Of a stretch of 64,000 nt of DNA, positions 1 through 11,061 are shown piece after piece. This stretch comes from Cryptomeria japonica. Taxonomy: Eukaryota > Streptophyta > Pinopsida > Cupressales > Cupressaceae. How positions within the stretch are numbered: the stretch's first letter is position 1; every line of letters begins with the position of its first letter. The position numbers were made by a program, and so were the translations under genes. The notes beneath the pieces are model-generated. The model saw only the letters and a list, made by a program, of their open reading frames with translations, ran no database searches and was not told where the DNA came from. The stretch covers positions 309,454,450 to 309,518,449 of the forward strand of contig NC_081408.1 in the NCBI RefSeq assembly GCF_030272615.1, given 5' to 3'.

Positions 1-580
1 GCTTGTAAAAAAGTTAAGTTTCATATACTTTTAAAAAAATGATACCAATTAAATTAATTTAATTGTTTAATTATTTATTTTAGTGTGTACATAAATGGCA
101 CCTACTTTGATGGAGTTTTAACATACATGACATACATCCAAAATTGGTAAAAATAGACATCTTGTGGACCCAAAATTGGTAAAACTGATAAGCTAAATCA
201 ATGATATGTTTCATAAAGTCTAATAGTTAGAGTATGAAGATGATAGATTAGTATGACTTTGTAGACGCTACTAACTAAATTAATGACATGTTTCAGAAAT
301 TGCAAGAGTTAGACTATGACAACCGATATGATAGATTATGGTAGTTTCTACAACAGGTATCAGCTTGTACTCCACTGCAAGAGTCATGACTAATGGAAAT
401 GAACTGGTTGGCAATCTTACATGTGACAAAATTCATGTCATCTGGAACTTCTTACATGAAATGTGTTGCATGTCAGGATTGGTGTCAATTTGCAGACGTT
501 ATATCCGCTTCCTGCAGCTGTCAAAGTACAAGTACTTGAACTTACAAATTATATTGCTCGTAGAGGCCATCTCCTCTCCG
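1..580. other. No gene recognised; AT-rich leader of the window
   Basis: No coding signal, RNA gene or repeat boundary is visible. A short imperfect repeat is present: phrases built on 'gacatgtttca' with nearby 'agttaga' occur near 205-235 and 283-315, which suggests an old local duplication. Confidence 0.4.
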
Positions 581-589
581 GTAAAAAGG

Positions 590-868
590 CCAATTCTTTC
601 TGTTCGAGTTCGCGGTTTGATGTTGCCCATCTTCACCATGGACTGTGCAAACTGTTTCATTAACAATAGCTCGTCACGACCATAGTAATCCACGATATTC
701 TTGGTTCCAGATCCTTTGGAATACAACACCTGATCAGAAATCAAGAGTCCCTTTAAACTCTGCACATTCTTGAAATAGTGGTTTTTAATTTGGCAGGGGT
801 GACATCATGCAAGGGAGATAAATTGGTATCTCCGCCTCAGCTGGGGCAGTCCGATGTCAAGTTGGGAC
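590..868 (-). pseudogene. Class III peroxidase C-terminal fragment (pseudogene)
   Basis: Read on the minus strand, this matches the C-terminal part of plant secretory class III peroxidases, heme enzymes that oxidise phenolics in the cell wall or vacuole. In order one sees CPS-stop-GGDTNLSPL, then VTPAK, NHYFKNVQSLKGLL, SDQVLYS and FAQSMVKMGNI. The family normally has a similar 'CP..GGD.NL..LD..TP..FDN.Y..NL....GLL.SDQ.L' block followed by 'F...M.KMG.I'. A TGA stop lies at 839-837 and the FDN position reads LKN. The distal and proximal heme histidine exons are absent. The end beyond 'KMGNIKPRT' no longer matches. This is one decayed exon, not a working gene. Confidence 0.8.
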
Positions 869-892
869 GCTACTAAATTAGTTTCAAAAAGG

Positions 893-1200
893 GGTTATAA
901 AACTCGTGTTATTGACTTTTCTAAAAAAATTCGAAAAATCAATTCTGAAGCTAAATCTGCTAATCACGATCTACGTTCTGTAATTTTTGAAAAAATTCAT
1001 GTTATTGACTTTTTGTGTTATTGACATGCGGTATTGGAGCCAGTTTAGCCATGGCCTTCAATTTGGCATGTAATTATCCTCGATATTTTGTGGGTTGGCA
1101 TCTTCATTCAAACTGTACAGTCTCTGCCTAAAGCTCACATATCAAGATGTAGCTATTCTAGCTCCAAAACAAGGTTATAAAATGTGTGTTATTGACTTTT
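893..1200. repeat. Pair of 28-bp direct repeats 280 bp apart
   Basis: Positions 893-920 and 1173-1200 share 25 of 28 bases, beginning GGTTATAAAA and ending GTGTTATTGACTTTT. Both are followed by 'ggagccag' (about 1034 and 1270). This looks like a diverged tandem duplication of about 280 bp. Confidence 0.5.
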
Positions 1201-1229
1201 ATGAAAAATTACAGCCATTGTTTGCATGA

Positions 1230-3420
1230 TCAACAGTGTTGACATTCTTTGGTACAATAGTGTCGTTTTGGAGCCAGAATACCTGCAGACCATGCATCGT
1301 GGCATGCCGATGGTGTGACCGCTTGAATTGAACAGTGTTAGAGTCATCAAAGATAGAGAAATGAAAGGATTAGGATGGATAAATAAATAGTTATTTTTCT
1401 TCTAGATGGGAAACACTATAAATCATTGTTGTCATCCTTAGTCTCCTATTTTTATTTAAGGTCAAACCCATGGGAAAATTAAGTAATGAAATTAACACAT
1501 CTTACAATTCATTTAGGTTGTTGGTGTAAATTATGTCTCATAATTACACTGTACTTAAGTTGACCTAGGATAATGCATTCATTGTAGTTTGGATATGAGA
1601 CACTTGAGGAAATGTGCACATAGGGATGATGTATGTAGGAGAATTTCCACCTTTTGTAGTCTTTAATTTGGTGATAGATTGATAAAAGCAATCATACTTA
1701 AATTAATTATGAGGTGAGATAGAAAAGGTAAATGCAAATGATAATATGAAAAGGGGTAAAAGTGTTTAGCTTTTTTTGTTGATTTGTTACAAGTGATTAA
1801 ATGGAAATTTTGTTGTAGGTTGGGTTTGAAAATTACCATCAAAATTATTGAATTAGATTTGTAATGTTTATATTATAACACTTTGCATTATGATTCTAGC
1901 TTGATCAAATATTATGTTGTTCAAAATCAATCGAAGTACAATGCAAGTGATTCGAAATTCAATAGGGCACATCTAATCTCATCATTGCTACAGGTGTCTA
2001 CCTAGTCACTCATGCTCTCATGGAAAGAATCAACCAAGCAGTAGTGGGACTAATGGGTTGTTTCATTTTTTTTGGAAGTGGAACATTACGAATGATGATT
2101 GTGTTATTTGTATGATCTATCTATGGGTCAATTTGATGGTTTTTGTGAAATTTTCTTTATTTAATTCACAAAATTAAGAGACTAAATCTTATAGTAAATT
2201 CAAATTGGTGTATCTTATCTCCCTTATAATTTCTAAATCTTGTCATGTCTCTTCATGAAAATGATTGATGACCTAGCCCTAAATTTAAAATATTCTTAAG
2301 ATGTGGGTCCTTAAAGTGTTTTCCTCTATTTGTTGTAGGATTTTTCTTTGTTCCTAGACAATTAGTTTAGTGAGTTTTTTTCATGAACTAGCAGGTTTTC
2401 CCTAATTTCATCTAATATCTTTTTTATCTAATCTTTCTACACTCTAGTGCACACTAAATGTAGTCATTGAATTGAGAAAGAAAGATTTCTTATTTTTTAA
2501 TTTTTTTAATATCGAATGTTGTATGTCTAATGATGAGATCAAGGTCTTTCTTTCTTTGTTGGTTGAAATTTAATATTGTGTGCCTCATGATTAAATCAAG
2601 GACTTTATTTATTCTTGTATGCTTGATGTTTTTGGTTTTAATGATGTTTCTAATACAAGTTAAGTATATATGAAAGTAACTCTTTTGTATTTTACCAACT
2701 TGTAGAGGTGATCTAATTATCTACTTTCTTGAAATTGAAAGTATTTTATAACTACAAAACTAGGATGGCTTTTCTCTAATGCAATTTCTTATATTATTGG
2801 TTTTTTTGAGTTTTGATTTTAAATGTGAACTAATCTAATGAAAGGAAAAAGAATTTAACTTAGCAATATTAGAAATGAAATTAGATTTAGTAAAGTAATA
2901 AAAGTTTAATCTAATTAAGAGAAAATGATAGTTTTACTTTTCCCAACATGCAAGAGCATTTACTTATTACTAATACAGTTAACTTTATAAATTAAGTAAA
3001 GAATCTAAAAATTAAGCAACTTCGATGCTTGACTTATGTTCTTAGAGATTCAATATAGTGGATCTTCCTCTAACAATTGGATTCTCTACTTGATGATGGG
3101 AAAGAAAACATGGATATTGAAGGAATATTGTAACAAAATGAGTAAAGCTTAGAAACATGAATAAAAATTAAAAGACTCACAAAATCTTACATTAGCATGA
3201 AAATGTTAAAAGAGATTAGAATAAACAAACTTTATGTTATTAGAGATAATATGGTAGGGAATGAGAGATATAAATAAATATGAAATATAATAACTAAGGA
3301 AAACTACTAATAATATAAGAAACTTTAGAAGCTTTAAAAAAAGATGAAAAGCTAGAGGCTCTTAAAAGTTTATATGAGCATGAAAAATGCTAAAGGGGGC
3401 AATAATGCAAATAAGATAGT
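1230..3420. other. AT-rich DNA with no gene recognised
   Basis: Many stops in all frames, T- and A-rich runs, and no recognisable protein motifs, tRNA or element ends. Confidence 0.4.
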
Positions 3421-3426
3421 TATCTG

Positions 3427-3437
3427 CTATATATAAG
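3427..3437 (+). promoter_or_regulatory. Candidate TATA box of the bHLH gene relic
   Basis: The string CTATATATAAG lies 58 bp before the ATG at 3495 and would place a start site in the pyrimidine-rich stretch near 3460. Spacing and position fit a plant core promoter for the bHLH relic downstream. It is called from sequence alone. Confidence 0.35.
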
Positions 3438-3494
3438 ATAAAGATATTCTCTATATAGCTCTCTTAGATTACATCCTTATGCAAAACTTCTTCC

Positions 3495-3659
3495 ATGGAA
3501 TTGTTTCCATACCCCTCAGCCATTGACGATTACTCTCTGTTTAATATCGTGTGCAAGCAGAGATCGTTGGAACCACCTTCTCATAATTATTCCAATTGTG
3601 ATCTATCTGCTCTTCACAACATAAATTCGCAGGCCAACATTGCTTTTGGTGGAAAGTAA
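3495..3659 (+). CDS. Candidate first exon of bHLH gene relic
   Basis: A 54-codon open frame starts at ATG 3495 (MELFPYPSAIDDYS...). It ends either at TAA 3657-3659 or at the overlapping splice donor GGAAA|GTAAGC. It sits just below a TATA-like box and about 260 bp before the exon that encodes a bHLH basic region, with the balanced composition expected of coding sequence. The N-terminal regions of these factors are poorly conserved, so assignment to the bHLH gene rests on position and splice signal, not on similarity. It could be a chance ORF. Confidence 0.4.
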   Translation: MELFPYPSAIDDYSLFNIVCKQRSLEPPSHNYSNCDLSALHNINSQANIAFGGK

Positions 3660-3915
3660 GCCATCCCCACCAGCAATACATTTCATTTCAATTTAGAGGA
3701 GAGCAAGAAATGGATAAACAATGAGAAAATAAATGTAAAATAGGTACTAAAACTCCAAGTATGTGCTCTGTTTCAAGTTGTTTGCTTCAATTCAGTTTAG
3801 ATTGACGTTTCCAAACAACAATATTAGCAAGATCATAGATTTAATATGTAAACGGTTTCACACAGTCCATTTTCATATGGTTTGTTGCTAATGGACTGTA
3901 AGAAGTGTTCTTTGA

Positions 3916-5244
3916 GTGAAATTTAAGGACGGTGAAATGAAGTGTTACCTTGAAAAGATGGACAAACTTACAACTTCATTGCCTCCCAAGGATTTCATAC
4001 ACGTAAGAGCCAGAAGGGGGCAGGCCAAAGATAGACACATCCTAGCAGAAAGGGTATGTAATTCTATCATAGAATTATACTAATCCGATGTTGTAAGGGC
4101 ATGTCCTCATGCTGCTGCTTAGCTTATTTTGGCAGCAATTTGTGGAGCAGGTGGCCCCATAGATAGTCAAATGGCTGCTTATTTTTATGCAATCTTCTTA
4201 AATTATTTTGTAAATGAAATTATTGATAATATTTTTTACAAATAAAATTGATAAGCAAAATTTTAGGCAAGTAAATAAGAGAGCAAAAAAATATGGTGAA
4301 GTCATGTGTCGTTTTTTTCAATAAGCAGCCACTGCTTATTTCTAGCCCCCCTTTTTTTCAAAGCTTATTTTCATTTTTTTAAGCAGCGGCATGAGAATAT
4401 GGGGTAAATATCAAGAATATTAGGTTTTTATCGCACTCCTTTCACCTTTAGGATGATGGAGTGTAGAGTGTGTTTCCTATTTATTTATTTATGTTTTCAT
4501 TTGAATGATGGATTGTAGATGGTGGATGTAGAATATGAATAAAATTTGATACACATAAAATATGTAGAGTTCGCCACATAATTTTGGGCTTGGGTTTGTG
4601 AATTTTTTTATCAGTGGTAATTCAGATCAAACTTTAAGATAAAAGAGAGAAATTGATCTATGTTAATTAGAAAGATATACCAATAGAAAAGAGAAATTGA
4701 TCTATCATCACAAGGAGATAGCAAGAGAAGGGTCTGATAAAAATCTACAATAAACTCTTAATTTGATCCTGCAATAAATGGTTGACATGAAATATGGAAA
4801 CTCAATGCAGAAGCTTTTCTCACTGTGAAACTACATTCTACGCTAATAACTGTAATCTATCTAGGTGTCTATAGTCAAGTGAAGATTCAGCAGTGGTATA
4901 GTTTAGCAGTTGTTGGGTTTTAGGTGAGAAGAGTGAAGATCAACAAGCGCATGAGAATCTTAAGAGAATTTTTAGTTCTTGATATTTTGGGGGCAGAAGA
5001 AATTCCAGAAACAGAAGAATTCCAAAAACAATTTCACATGGCAAGAAAAACAAACTCAATTGAAGTACAAGAAGGTTCTCATCTTTTTGGACTTTCCACA
5101 ACTTATGATAACTTGCAACAAAAGACACGGTCCTCATTGAGAGAAGAAACCAAATTGGAGTCTATGGTGACGTTTATAAGAACTGTCTTTAAACTCCATT
5201 GGTCTGTTGTCTATTTATTCAAATTAGGTTTTGGCATGGACTGA
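3916..5244 (+). pseudogene. bHLH transcription factor relic (basic-region exons)
   Basis: Two exons encode the DNA-binding half of a plant bHLH protein of the BEE/CIB-like group. The first (about 3916-4053) ends [24 protein letters not shown] at donor AGG|GTATGT; the family motif is [22 protein letters not shown]. The second begins at acceptor TTTTAG|G (4924) with VRRVKINKRMRILREF, matching VRREKISERMK.LQ.L. The intron lies between AER and VRR. Basic-region His and Arg residues survive; the Glu of VRRE is Val. After helix 1 the frame stays open to 5244 but no loop or helix 2 is recognisable, so dimerisation should be lost. Upstream of 3916 the frame meets TGA. Best read as a pseudogene or gene fragment; a diverged functional paralogue cannot be excluded. 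Confidence 0.75.
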
Positions 5245-5703
5245 AAATGATATATTCATCTGGGTTAAGTGCCAGTTTTACAGTTAAGTGCTAATTTGGA
5301 TCCAACTCCTCGATGCTTAATAGGAAGCAAGTGAAGTGGATGGTAAGATGTAGTATTTATTGGATGGTCCATCTCTAATGGTTGATATTCATTCAAATAT
5401 GAAATATAATTTTTTTAGTTTTATTAGTTCTTATACTATATTCATTTGAAAAAAATTCAATTAGTTTAACTAATGAATGCACAGAATTAAAAAAAATTAT
5501 CAAAAAATCTAAAGTTTAAATTTTATTTTTATTTTATATGATTATAAAAATATCATTTTTTATGTATTTTATTGATATGTGTGAATGAAAAAATCAATTT
5601 TCTCTCAAAAGTACATATTTTAATATACATCTCAGTGATATAAATTTTTTGAATAACGTAATCACAATTATATATCAAATCTTTCAAATCATTCTTTCAC
5701 CAG

Positions 5704-6691
5704 TGATCTAATGTTAGGATCTATGACTGTTGCACGTGAGATGTTAACTTTTGCAACGATTAAATGGTGGTCTTAAAATTACAATCAAATTGTTTAAATA
5801 AACATAATAATCAAATAACGATAGATTGAACAGAAGAGGGAAAGAAGAGAGAAGACAAAACACAAGTTGATAACGGAGTTCGCCAATTGGCTACGTCTCC
5901 GGGTCCCTCCAATGGAGTGGCCGATCCTTGATTCAGCTCTAGAAAATGGTTACAAATCACCTCAATGGTTACAAAGACTCCTTATCTCTCCTTGGACGAT
6001 AATAAATTACAAAGTCCTCCCACGTACAACAAGCTTGAATTTAAGCTCCCAATGCACAAAGATGAACTGTTCACTATCAAACACCCAAAAGAAATTTTCT
6101 CACCAAATCTTCAATCTTCAACTCTCTCCCAATTTCCTCACAATTCACTACTCTTCAATTCTACCACAATGCTCCCCCTCAAAGTCCCAAATTACCCTCT
6201 TTATACAATTTTATATGCTAAATAAGGGTTAACAAATATATATTTCATATCCCCCCAAAATAAACCAAAAATCCTATGATATCACATTGATTTAACAATA
6301 TAGCCCAAAATCCTTATTAAAATGGGCTTTTACAGATTCTGGTGTTAACAAACTGAAGTTTGTTTATGTTCATAAGTGGATAAAGCGCGTGGTTTAGCAG
6401 TTGGGAGGAATTTTAGTTACGTGGGTGGTTGAGGTTCAAACCACCCGATCCCCAACAGGGATTTATAAACTTAAAATAAAATAATTGCCCTTTATATAGC
6501 AACGTTAATTTTGAAGCTTAGTGGAGAAGAGTGAAAATAGGAGAGCATAGGTTAGGGGTTTGAATCCCTCTTTTGCCAAATTTAAACAGCCAACACAAAA
6601 TCCGCCAATGCATCTGGAGAAACCACATGGGTGCCATATTTTTAGAGCGTTTGGAACATTTAGTCTTTTCGGTGAAAATTCACTTGGATCA
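5704..6691. mobile_element. Solo LTR (TGATCT...GGATCA family), copy 1
   Basis: The segment begins TGATCT and ends GGATCA. It is flanked by the 5-bp duplication ACCAG (5699-5703 and 6692-6696), the signature of LTR-retrotransposon integration. It shares its termini, the block 'gataacggagttcg...ctacgtctccgggtcc' (about 5868-5912) and a purine-rich stretch before it with the element at 29132-30542. No internal coding region is present, so this is a solo LTR. Near its right end are two segments resembling RNA polymerase III A and B boxes: 'tggtttagcagttggg' with 'ggttcaaacc' (about 6390-6445), and 'gcttagtggagaagag' with 'ggtttgaatcc' (about 6516-6567). Small ORFs inside are incidental. Confidence 0.8.
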
Positions 6692-6699
6692 ACCAGACA

Positions 6700-7788
6700 A
6701 AATAATCTATTTGCATTAAATTTCATACTCTTTATCCATTCACGCCACTAATATGGTCCTACTTATTTAAGCTTTATACAGTGACTTTCAAATATTGCAA
6801 TTTGTGCCCCCAAAGTTAATTTGACTATGATATTTACATTATTTGAATACTTCTTTTTAATGGAGAATAAGAAATAAGCCTTTCTTTATTTTTATTTTTT
6901 TATTAAAATTAGGTTTAAAATTTTTATTTTCAATTAATTTTTTAATCTCATTTAATGCAGGTAGTCATAATTAAGAGTTTGTGTAAACATAAACAAAATT
7001 TGATTGATATTTTAAGAATGAAAGTCTTTCTATTATTCTTTGTACGGTTTATTAATTATTATATTTAAATTAATATTATAATAATTTCAAAGAACATTTG
7101 TTTCATCTAATTATGATCAATAATTGGGCATGAGCAATGATAGATTTTTTACTATATTTATCAATGTTTGTTAGGTAAGTAGTAATAATATTATAATATG
7201 TAATTACATAAGAAAAAAAAATCCCACATGATCTTTGGGGCTTACACGCAAGTGACTCTTGTTTTTTTATTTAAATTTTAATAAAATATAAGTGCAAAGG
7301 TGAAATTATAATATTTTTTTGTAAATTTTTATTTAGTTTTGTGAATATTTCTTTGAAGAATTCTTAATGTGATAATTTATTGATAAATGATACATTTTTG
7401 TATTAATTTTAATTCATGTACTTTATTATTATTATATATGATATTTTAAATTAACATAATATAAATTAATTTAACATATTTTAAAAATATTATTTATATT
7501 ATAAAACTATATCTTCACATTTACTATTATGTTATATTTTAATGATTGTAGGGCAATGTTGACTTTCTCTCGTGCTTTAACTATATATTTGTATTTATTA
7601 TGTTATATTTTTAATGTTTGTGGAGTAATATTGACCAAGGTGCTCCCAACTTAGTTTCAATTTGTAAATATTGAAACGAACAACTATCCTCCAATTGAAA
7701 GAAGATCAAATGTTCAAATATCTATTTCACAACTTCCAAAAGTGAGTAGAAAATAAGTATGTTCAAATACACATAAATCAATGATCTT
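6700..7788. other. Very AT-rich stretch without genes
   Basis: Long A/T runs dominate, with no coding signal, tRNA or clear repeat termini. Confidence 0.4.
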
Positions 7789-7789
7789 A

Positions 7790-7839
<50 letters not shown>

Positions 7840-8235
7840 TACTCTATCATAGTACCACACACACACACACACACATTGTGTATCTCCTCTCTCTCTCTCT
7901 ACCTATCTCTCTCACTGTACCTCTCCCCCTCTCTATCTCCTTATATATCCATCTCTCTATTACTCTATCATAGTACCACATTTATCTCTATTTCTCCCTC
8001 TCCCTCTCCCTCTATATCTATCTATATCTCCCTAACCCTATATATTTATCTACCTCTTTATCTTTATCTCTTTATTTTTATCTCACTCTACCTCTTCCCC
8101 TCTATATTGTATATCTACCTATTCTATCTCTCTATTTTTATCCCCCCCTCTACCTCTCTCCATCTCTCTATCTTTTTTTCTCCTTCTTCCTCTCCCCCTT
8201 TATCTTCATCTCTACTTTTATCTACTCTAAACAAA
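7790..8235. repeat. Pyrimidine-rich microsatellite tract: (CT)n, (AC)n and degenerate CT/TA blocks
   Basis: An uninterrupted (TC)n run lies at about 7793-7837, an (AC)n run at about 7854-7875, then about 350 bp of degenerate 'tctctatctccc' sequence. The phrase 'attactctatcatagtaccaca' occurs near 7838 and again near 7958, so slippage was accompanied by a larger duplication of about 120 bp. The Ser/Leu/Tyr-rich open frame through it is low complexity, not a gene. Confidence 0.85.
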
Positions 8236-8239
8236 CCAC

Positions 8240-9290
8240 ACTAGTGGCAGGAACTTGATGCACTATGTCTCTTGTTCAATATGGATCACTTATGTTTAGG
8301 TGACTTTACATTCTGAGTAGTTGTTGAATTTATTAATATTTCATAATGGTGTTTTTGTTTATTCAACATTGCTATGTAAATGCTTTCTAAATATGCAAGC
8401 ATGTGTTGAAAGGGGGCATATCCTTTCAATAATATTATGTAAATAATAAAAATAGTAATAGATCATAAAAAGTATTTTTTATTTGTCGAAGTGTTTTACT
8501 AAATTAAATTTTTAATTATGTTTATATTCTATTGTTTTAAAAATGATTATGTTTGTATTTTATTATATTTAAAAAAATCATTATATTATATTTTTATTCT
8601 TAGAAAGTGTATATTTTATATTTTAACTATTTATTTTAATATTATTTTGTGTGTGTTAAATAATTAATTGATGGAGGGTTACTCCACTCAATACACATGC
8701 ATGGAACAATAATAGAGATTAACTAGACAAATGTAAAAAGGAAAACAATCAAATTCTATTACTTTCATGAAAATAAGTTTCAATACCTAAAAATTACATG
8801 CTACAATCACATGGGCTTTCTTAATGCAAAGAAATCTAATTCTATATGAAAAAATTGCAAGTTGGAGCCACAATTTACAAAATGCAACCACCTTAAAATG
8901 TTCTGGAAAGTGTAACTCCCATTTTGAGACACAAAAGCTCATCCTTCTATTTACCCACTCAGTAAGATATTTTATTGGATATTGAAACTTTGAATTTTGG
9001 TAGAACAACTTCTAGTTTTCATACCTTTCAATTTGACTATTAGATTTTCAATGAATATATCTCATTGGAAACCCCATGAAGAGATAGATACATTGTTGCA
9101 TTTGCTAAAGCACAATTTTCCCAACTTTCGGACGTATACAAATCTTCCAAGGCCATCAATTTGAATAAAAAATATATTAGAGAAATTTCCTAGAACAAAA
9201 ATAATAACATATGCTGAAAGCCACGTGATATTGAGAGAATTCTTCCACCATTCACTTCATGTTTCAACTTATTTCCTTGGGTTGAGTTTT
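8240..9290. other. No gene recognised
   Basis: AT-rich DNA. A 73-codon minus-strand open frame (9008-8787) has no motif I recognise. Nothing else is supportable. Confidence 0.35.
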
Positions 9291-9294
9291 TAGG

Positions 9295-10385
9295 TTCATA
9301 CATTATGACCAAGATAGGGGTTATTTATCATTAGACTGGTCATGCATGTTGTTTATGAGAAAATATGGTACTAAGGTTACCATAAAATTAGACCCTATCC
9401 CATAAGATTATATCGAGCCTTATATGCCAAGTGCTATCAATGTTAATTGTACCATTGTTTATTATGAATACCATTCAATTATCCAAGAGTCAAATACTCA
9501 CATTGAGGGTGTACCTAATATTTTACTTGATGAATGGTGAGATGAAAATCATGAATTTGATCGATACAAATACATAGAAGAAATTAATCTCGATATTTAT
9601 TGCTTCCATGAAGGAATTTTTACACATAACCTTGAAAATGATAATGATCAGCATGAAGGTGTTTGGCAAATGTACTTTGATGGTTCTAGGAGAAAGAATG
9701 ATGTTGGAGAAGGTGTCATGTTGATGTCTCCAATAACAGAAAAGGTATTACTTAGCCTTTAGATTTCATTTAGTTGTATGGAAAATACAACTAAGTATAA
9801 ATCTCTCATTCATGGTCTTTAATGGGCCAAGGAGAGAAAAATAAAGTTCCTCCAAGTTTTTGATGATAGTGATCTTTTTGTAAATAAGGTAAAAGGATTA
9901 AATGTAAAAAAATTGATTTGCTAAAGTCATATAAGAATAGAGTGTGGGATCTTATTGAATATTTTGAAGCTTTTAATGTATAGTCCATTCTTAAATAGAA
10001 AAATAAAAAAAGTCATGGGTTAGTTGTCATTGATGCACATTTTAACATTCTTAATGACATTAAAAAATAGAAGGTATAGTAGCATGTTAGAGTGGTTGTA
10101 AGGCCATTTGCACCTAATAAAAATATGCATTGACAAGTTTTTGATAGTGATCAATAGATAATTAATTTCATAGAAGAAGAAGTTGATTTCTCAGTTCATA
10201 AGTTAGTTGTCATTAACGCACAATTTAACATTCTTAATGACATTAAAAAATAGAAGGTATAGTAGCATGTTAGAGTGGTTTTAAGGCCATCTGGACCGAA
10301 CAAAAATATGCATTGACAAGTTTTTGATAGTGATCAATAGATAATTAATTTCATAGAAGAAGAAGTTGATTTCATAGAAGAATAA
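9295..10385 (+). pseudogene. Decayed Ty3/gypsy element, left part (RNase H and spacer)
   Basis: The reading frame is broken but shows an RNase H-like block, WQMYFDGSRRKNDVGEGVMLMSP (from about 9663), continuing through FSCMENTTKYKSLIHGL to a VFDDSDLFVNKVKGL-like stretch. Plant gypsy proteins of this type have 'YFDGS....GAGVVL.SP' and 'E..GDS.L...QV'. Next comes a NSLAV...-like spacer and a QVF.DSDQ..INFIEEEVDF segment, which in such proteins precedes the reverse transcriptase. The reverse transcriptase appears at 53.5 kb after the LINE is removed, so this is the left arm of one interrupted element. Several in-frame stops; no left LTR identified. Confidence 0.65.
10020..10385 (+). repeat. 183-bp tandem duplication inside the old gypsy element
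   Basis: Two near-identical units start at 10020 and 10203 (both 'ttagttgtcatt...'), each carrying 'aacattcttaatgacatt', 'agtagcatgttagagtggtt' and 'atgcattgacaagttttt'. The period is 183 bp, a multiple of three, so the duplication itself keeps frame. Confidence 0.8.
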
Positions 10386-11061
10386 GCTTCTGATGGTAGT
10401 CTCAACAAGATTTGGGATGGAGGCACCTTGTCGGTACCACCAAAAGAAAAAGCTGACTTTACTCCTTTACCTTGTGGTGGGGAGGGTCCCAGGAAGTCGG
10501 TGGAGAATATTAGGAAACCGGGATCTCTAGACTACAACAAAAAATGGTCTACTTTGTTTGGGTCAAACCTCAAAGGCAAGGCTATTACACGTGTTCCCCA
10601 TAAAGTAGACCTGAAGTCTGTTTCTTGTTCCATTTCTATTCTAGATTGCATTGTGGAAAGGAATATGGCTAATCTGGCCTCTGTCCTGGTTGGCAAGTTT
10701 ATTGGCCCTCGACCTAATATTGAAGTTGTTAGGGTTTGGGTGTCCCGAAAATGGAAGGGAAAGGGTCAGATTGATGTGGTTTCCATGTCTAATGGTTTTT
10801 TCTCCTTCTCCTTTTCCTGTGAGGAGGACCTTCAACCTGTCTTAGCGAGTGGTCCCTAGATGTTAGGCAAATCATCCTTGGCTCTCAAGAAATGGGAACC
10901 GGGCTTTAACCCAAAAGAATGGGAATTTTATGAGGCCCCTATCTAGGCCGGGCTACCAATTTTGCCTATGGAGTTCTGGGGTGAAGAAATCTTTGTTGGG
11001 ATTGCTGCATGCTTTGGTGAGCTCCTCTCAATTGACCCAACGACCTCTGCGAAGAGGTGTC
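10386..11061 (+). pseudogene. LINE ORF1, first part (RNA-binding protein)
   Basis: The open frame continues through 10428-10859 (...LSVPPKEKADF...SVSCSISILDCIVERNMANLASVLVGKF) with an N-terminal domain like those found before the zinc knuckle in plant LINE ORF1 proteins (DUF4283-type). A TAG at 10857-10859 and another at 10944-10946 interrupt it. Translation resumes as WEFYEAPI and PILPMEFWGEEIFVGIAACFG up to the gypsy insertion at 11062. The protein would coat LINE RNA for retrotransposition. It has no ATG because the element is truncated here. Confidence 0.7.

Noticed and set aside
7876-8244. 122-codon open frame in the CT-rich tract
   Set aside because: Low-complexity Ser/Leu/Tyr translation of a microsatellite; no protein motif.
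10020-10385. CRISPR-like repeat array
   Set aside because: Only two long adjacent units, no short repeats with unique spacers, and eukaryotic context.
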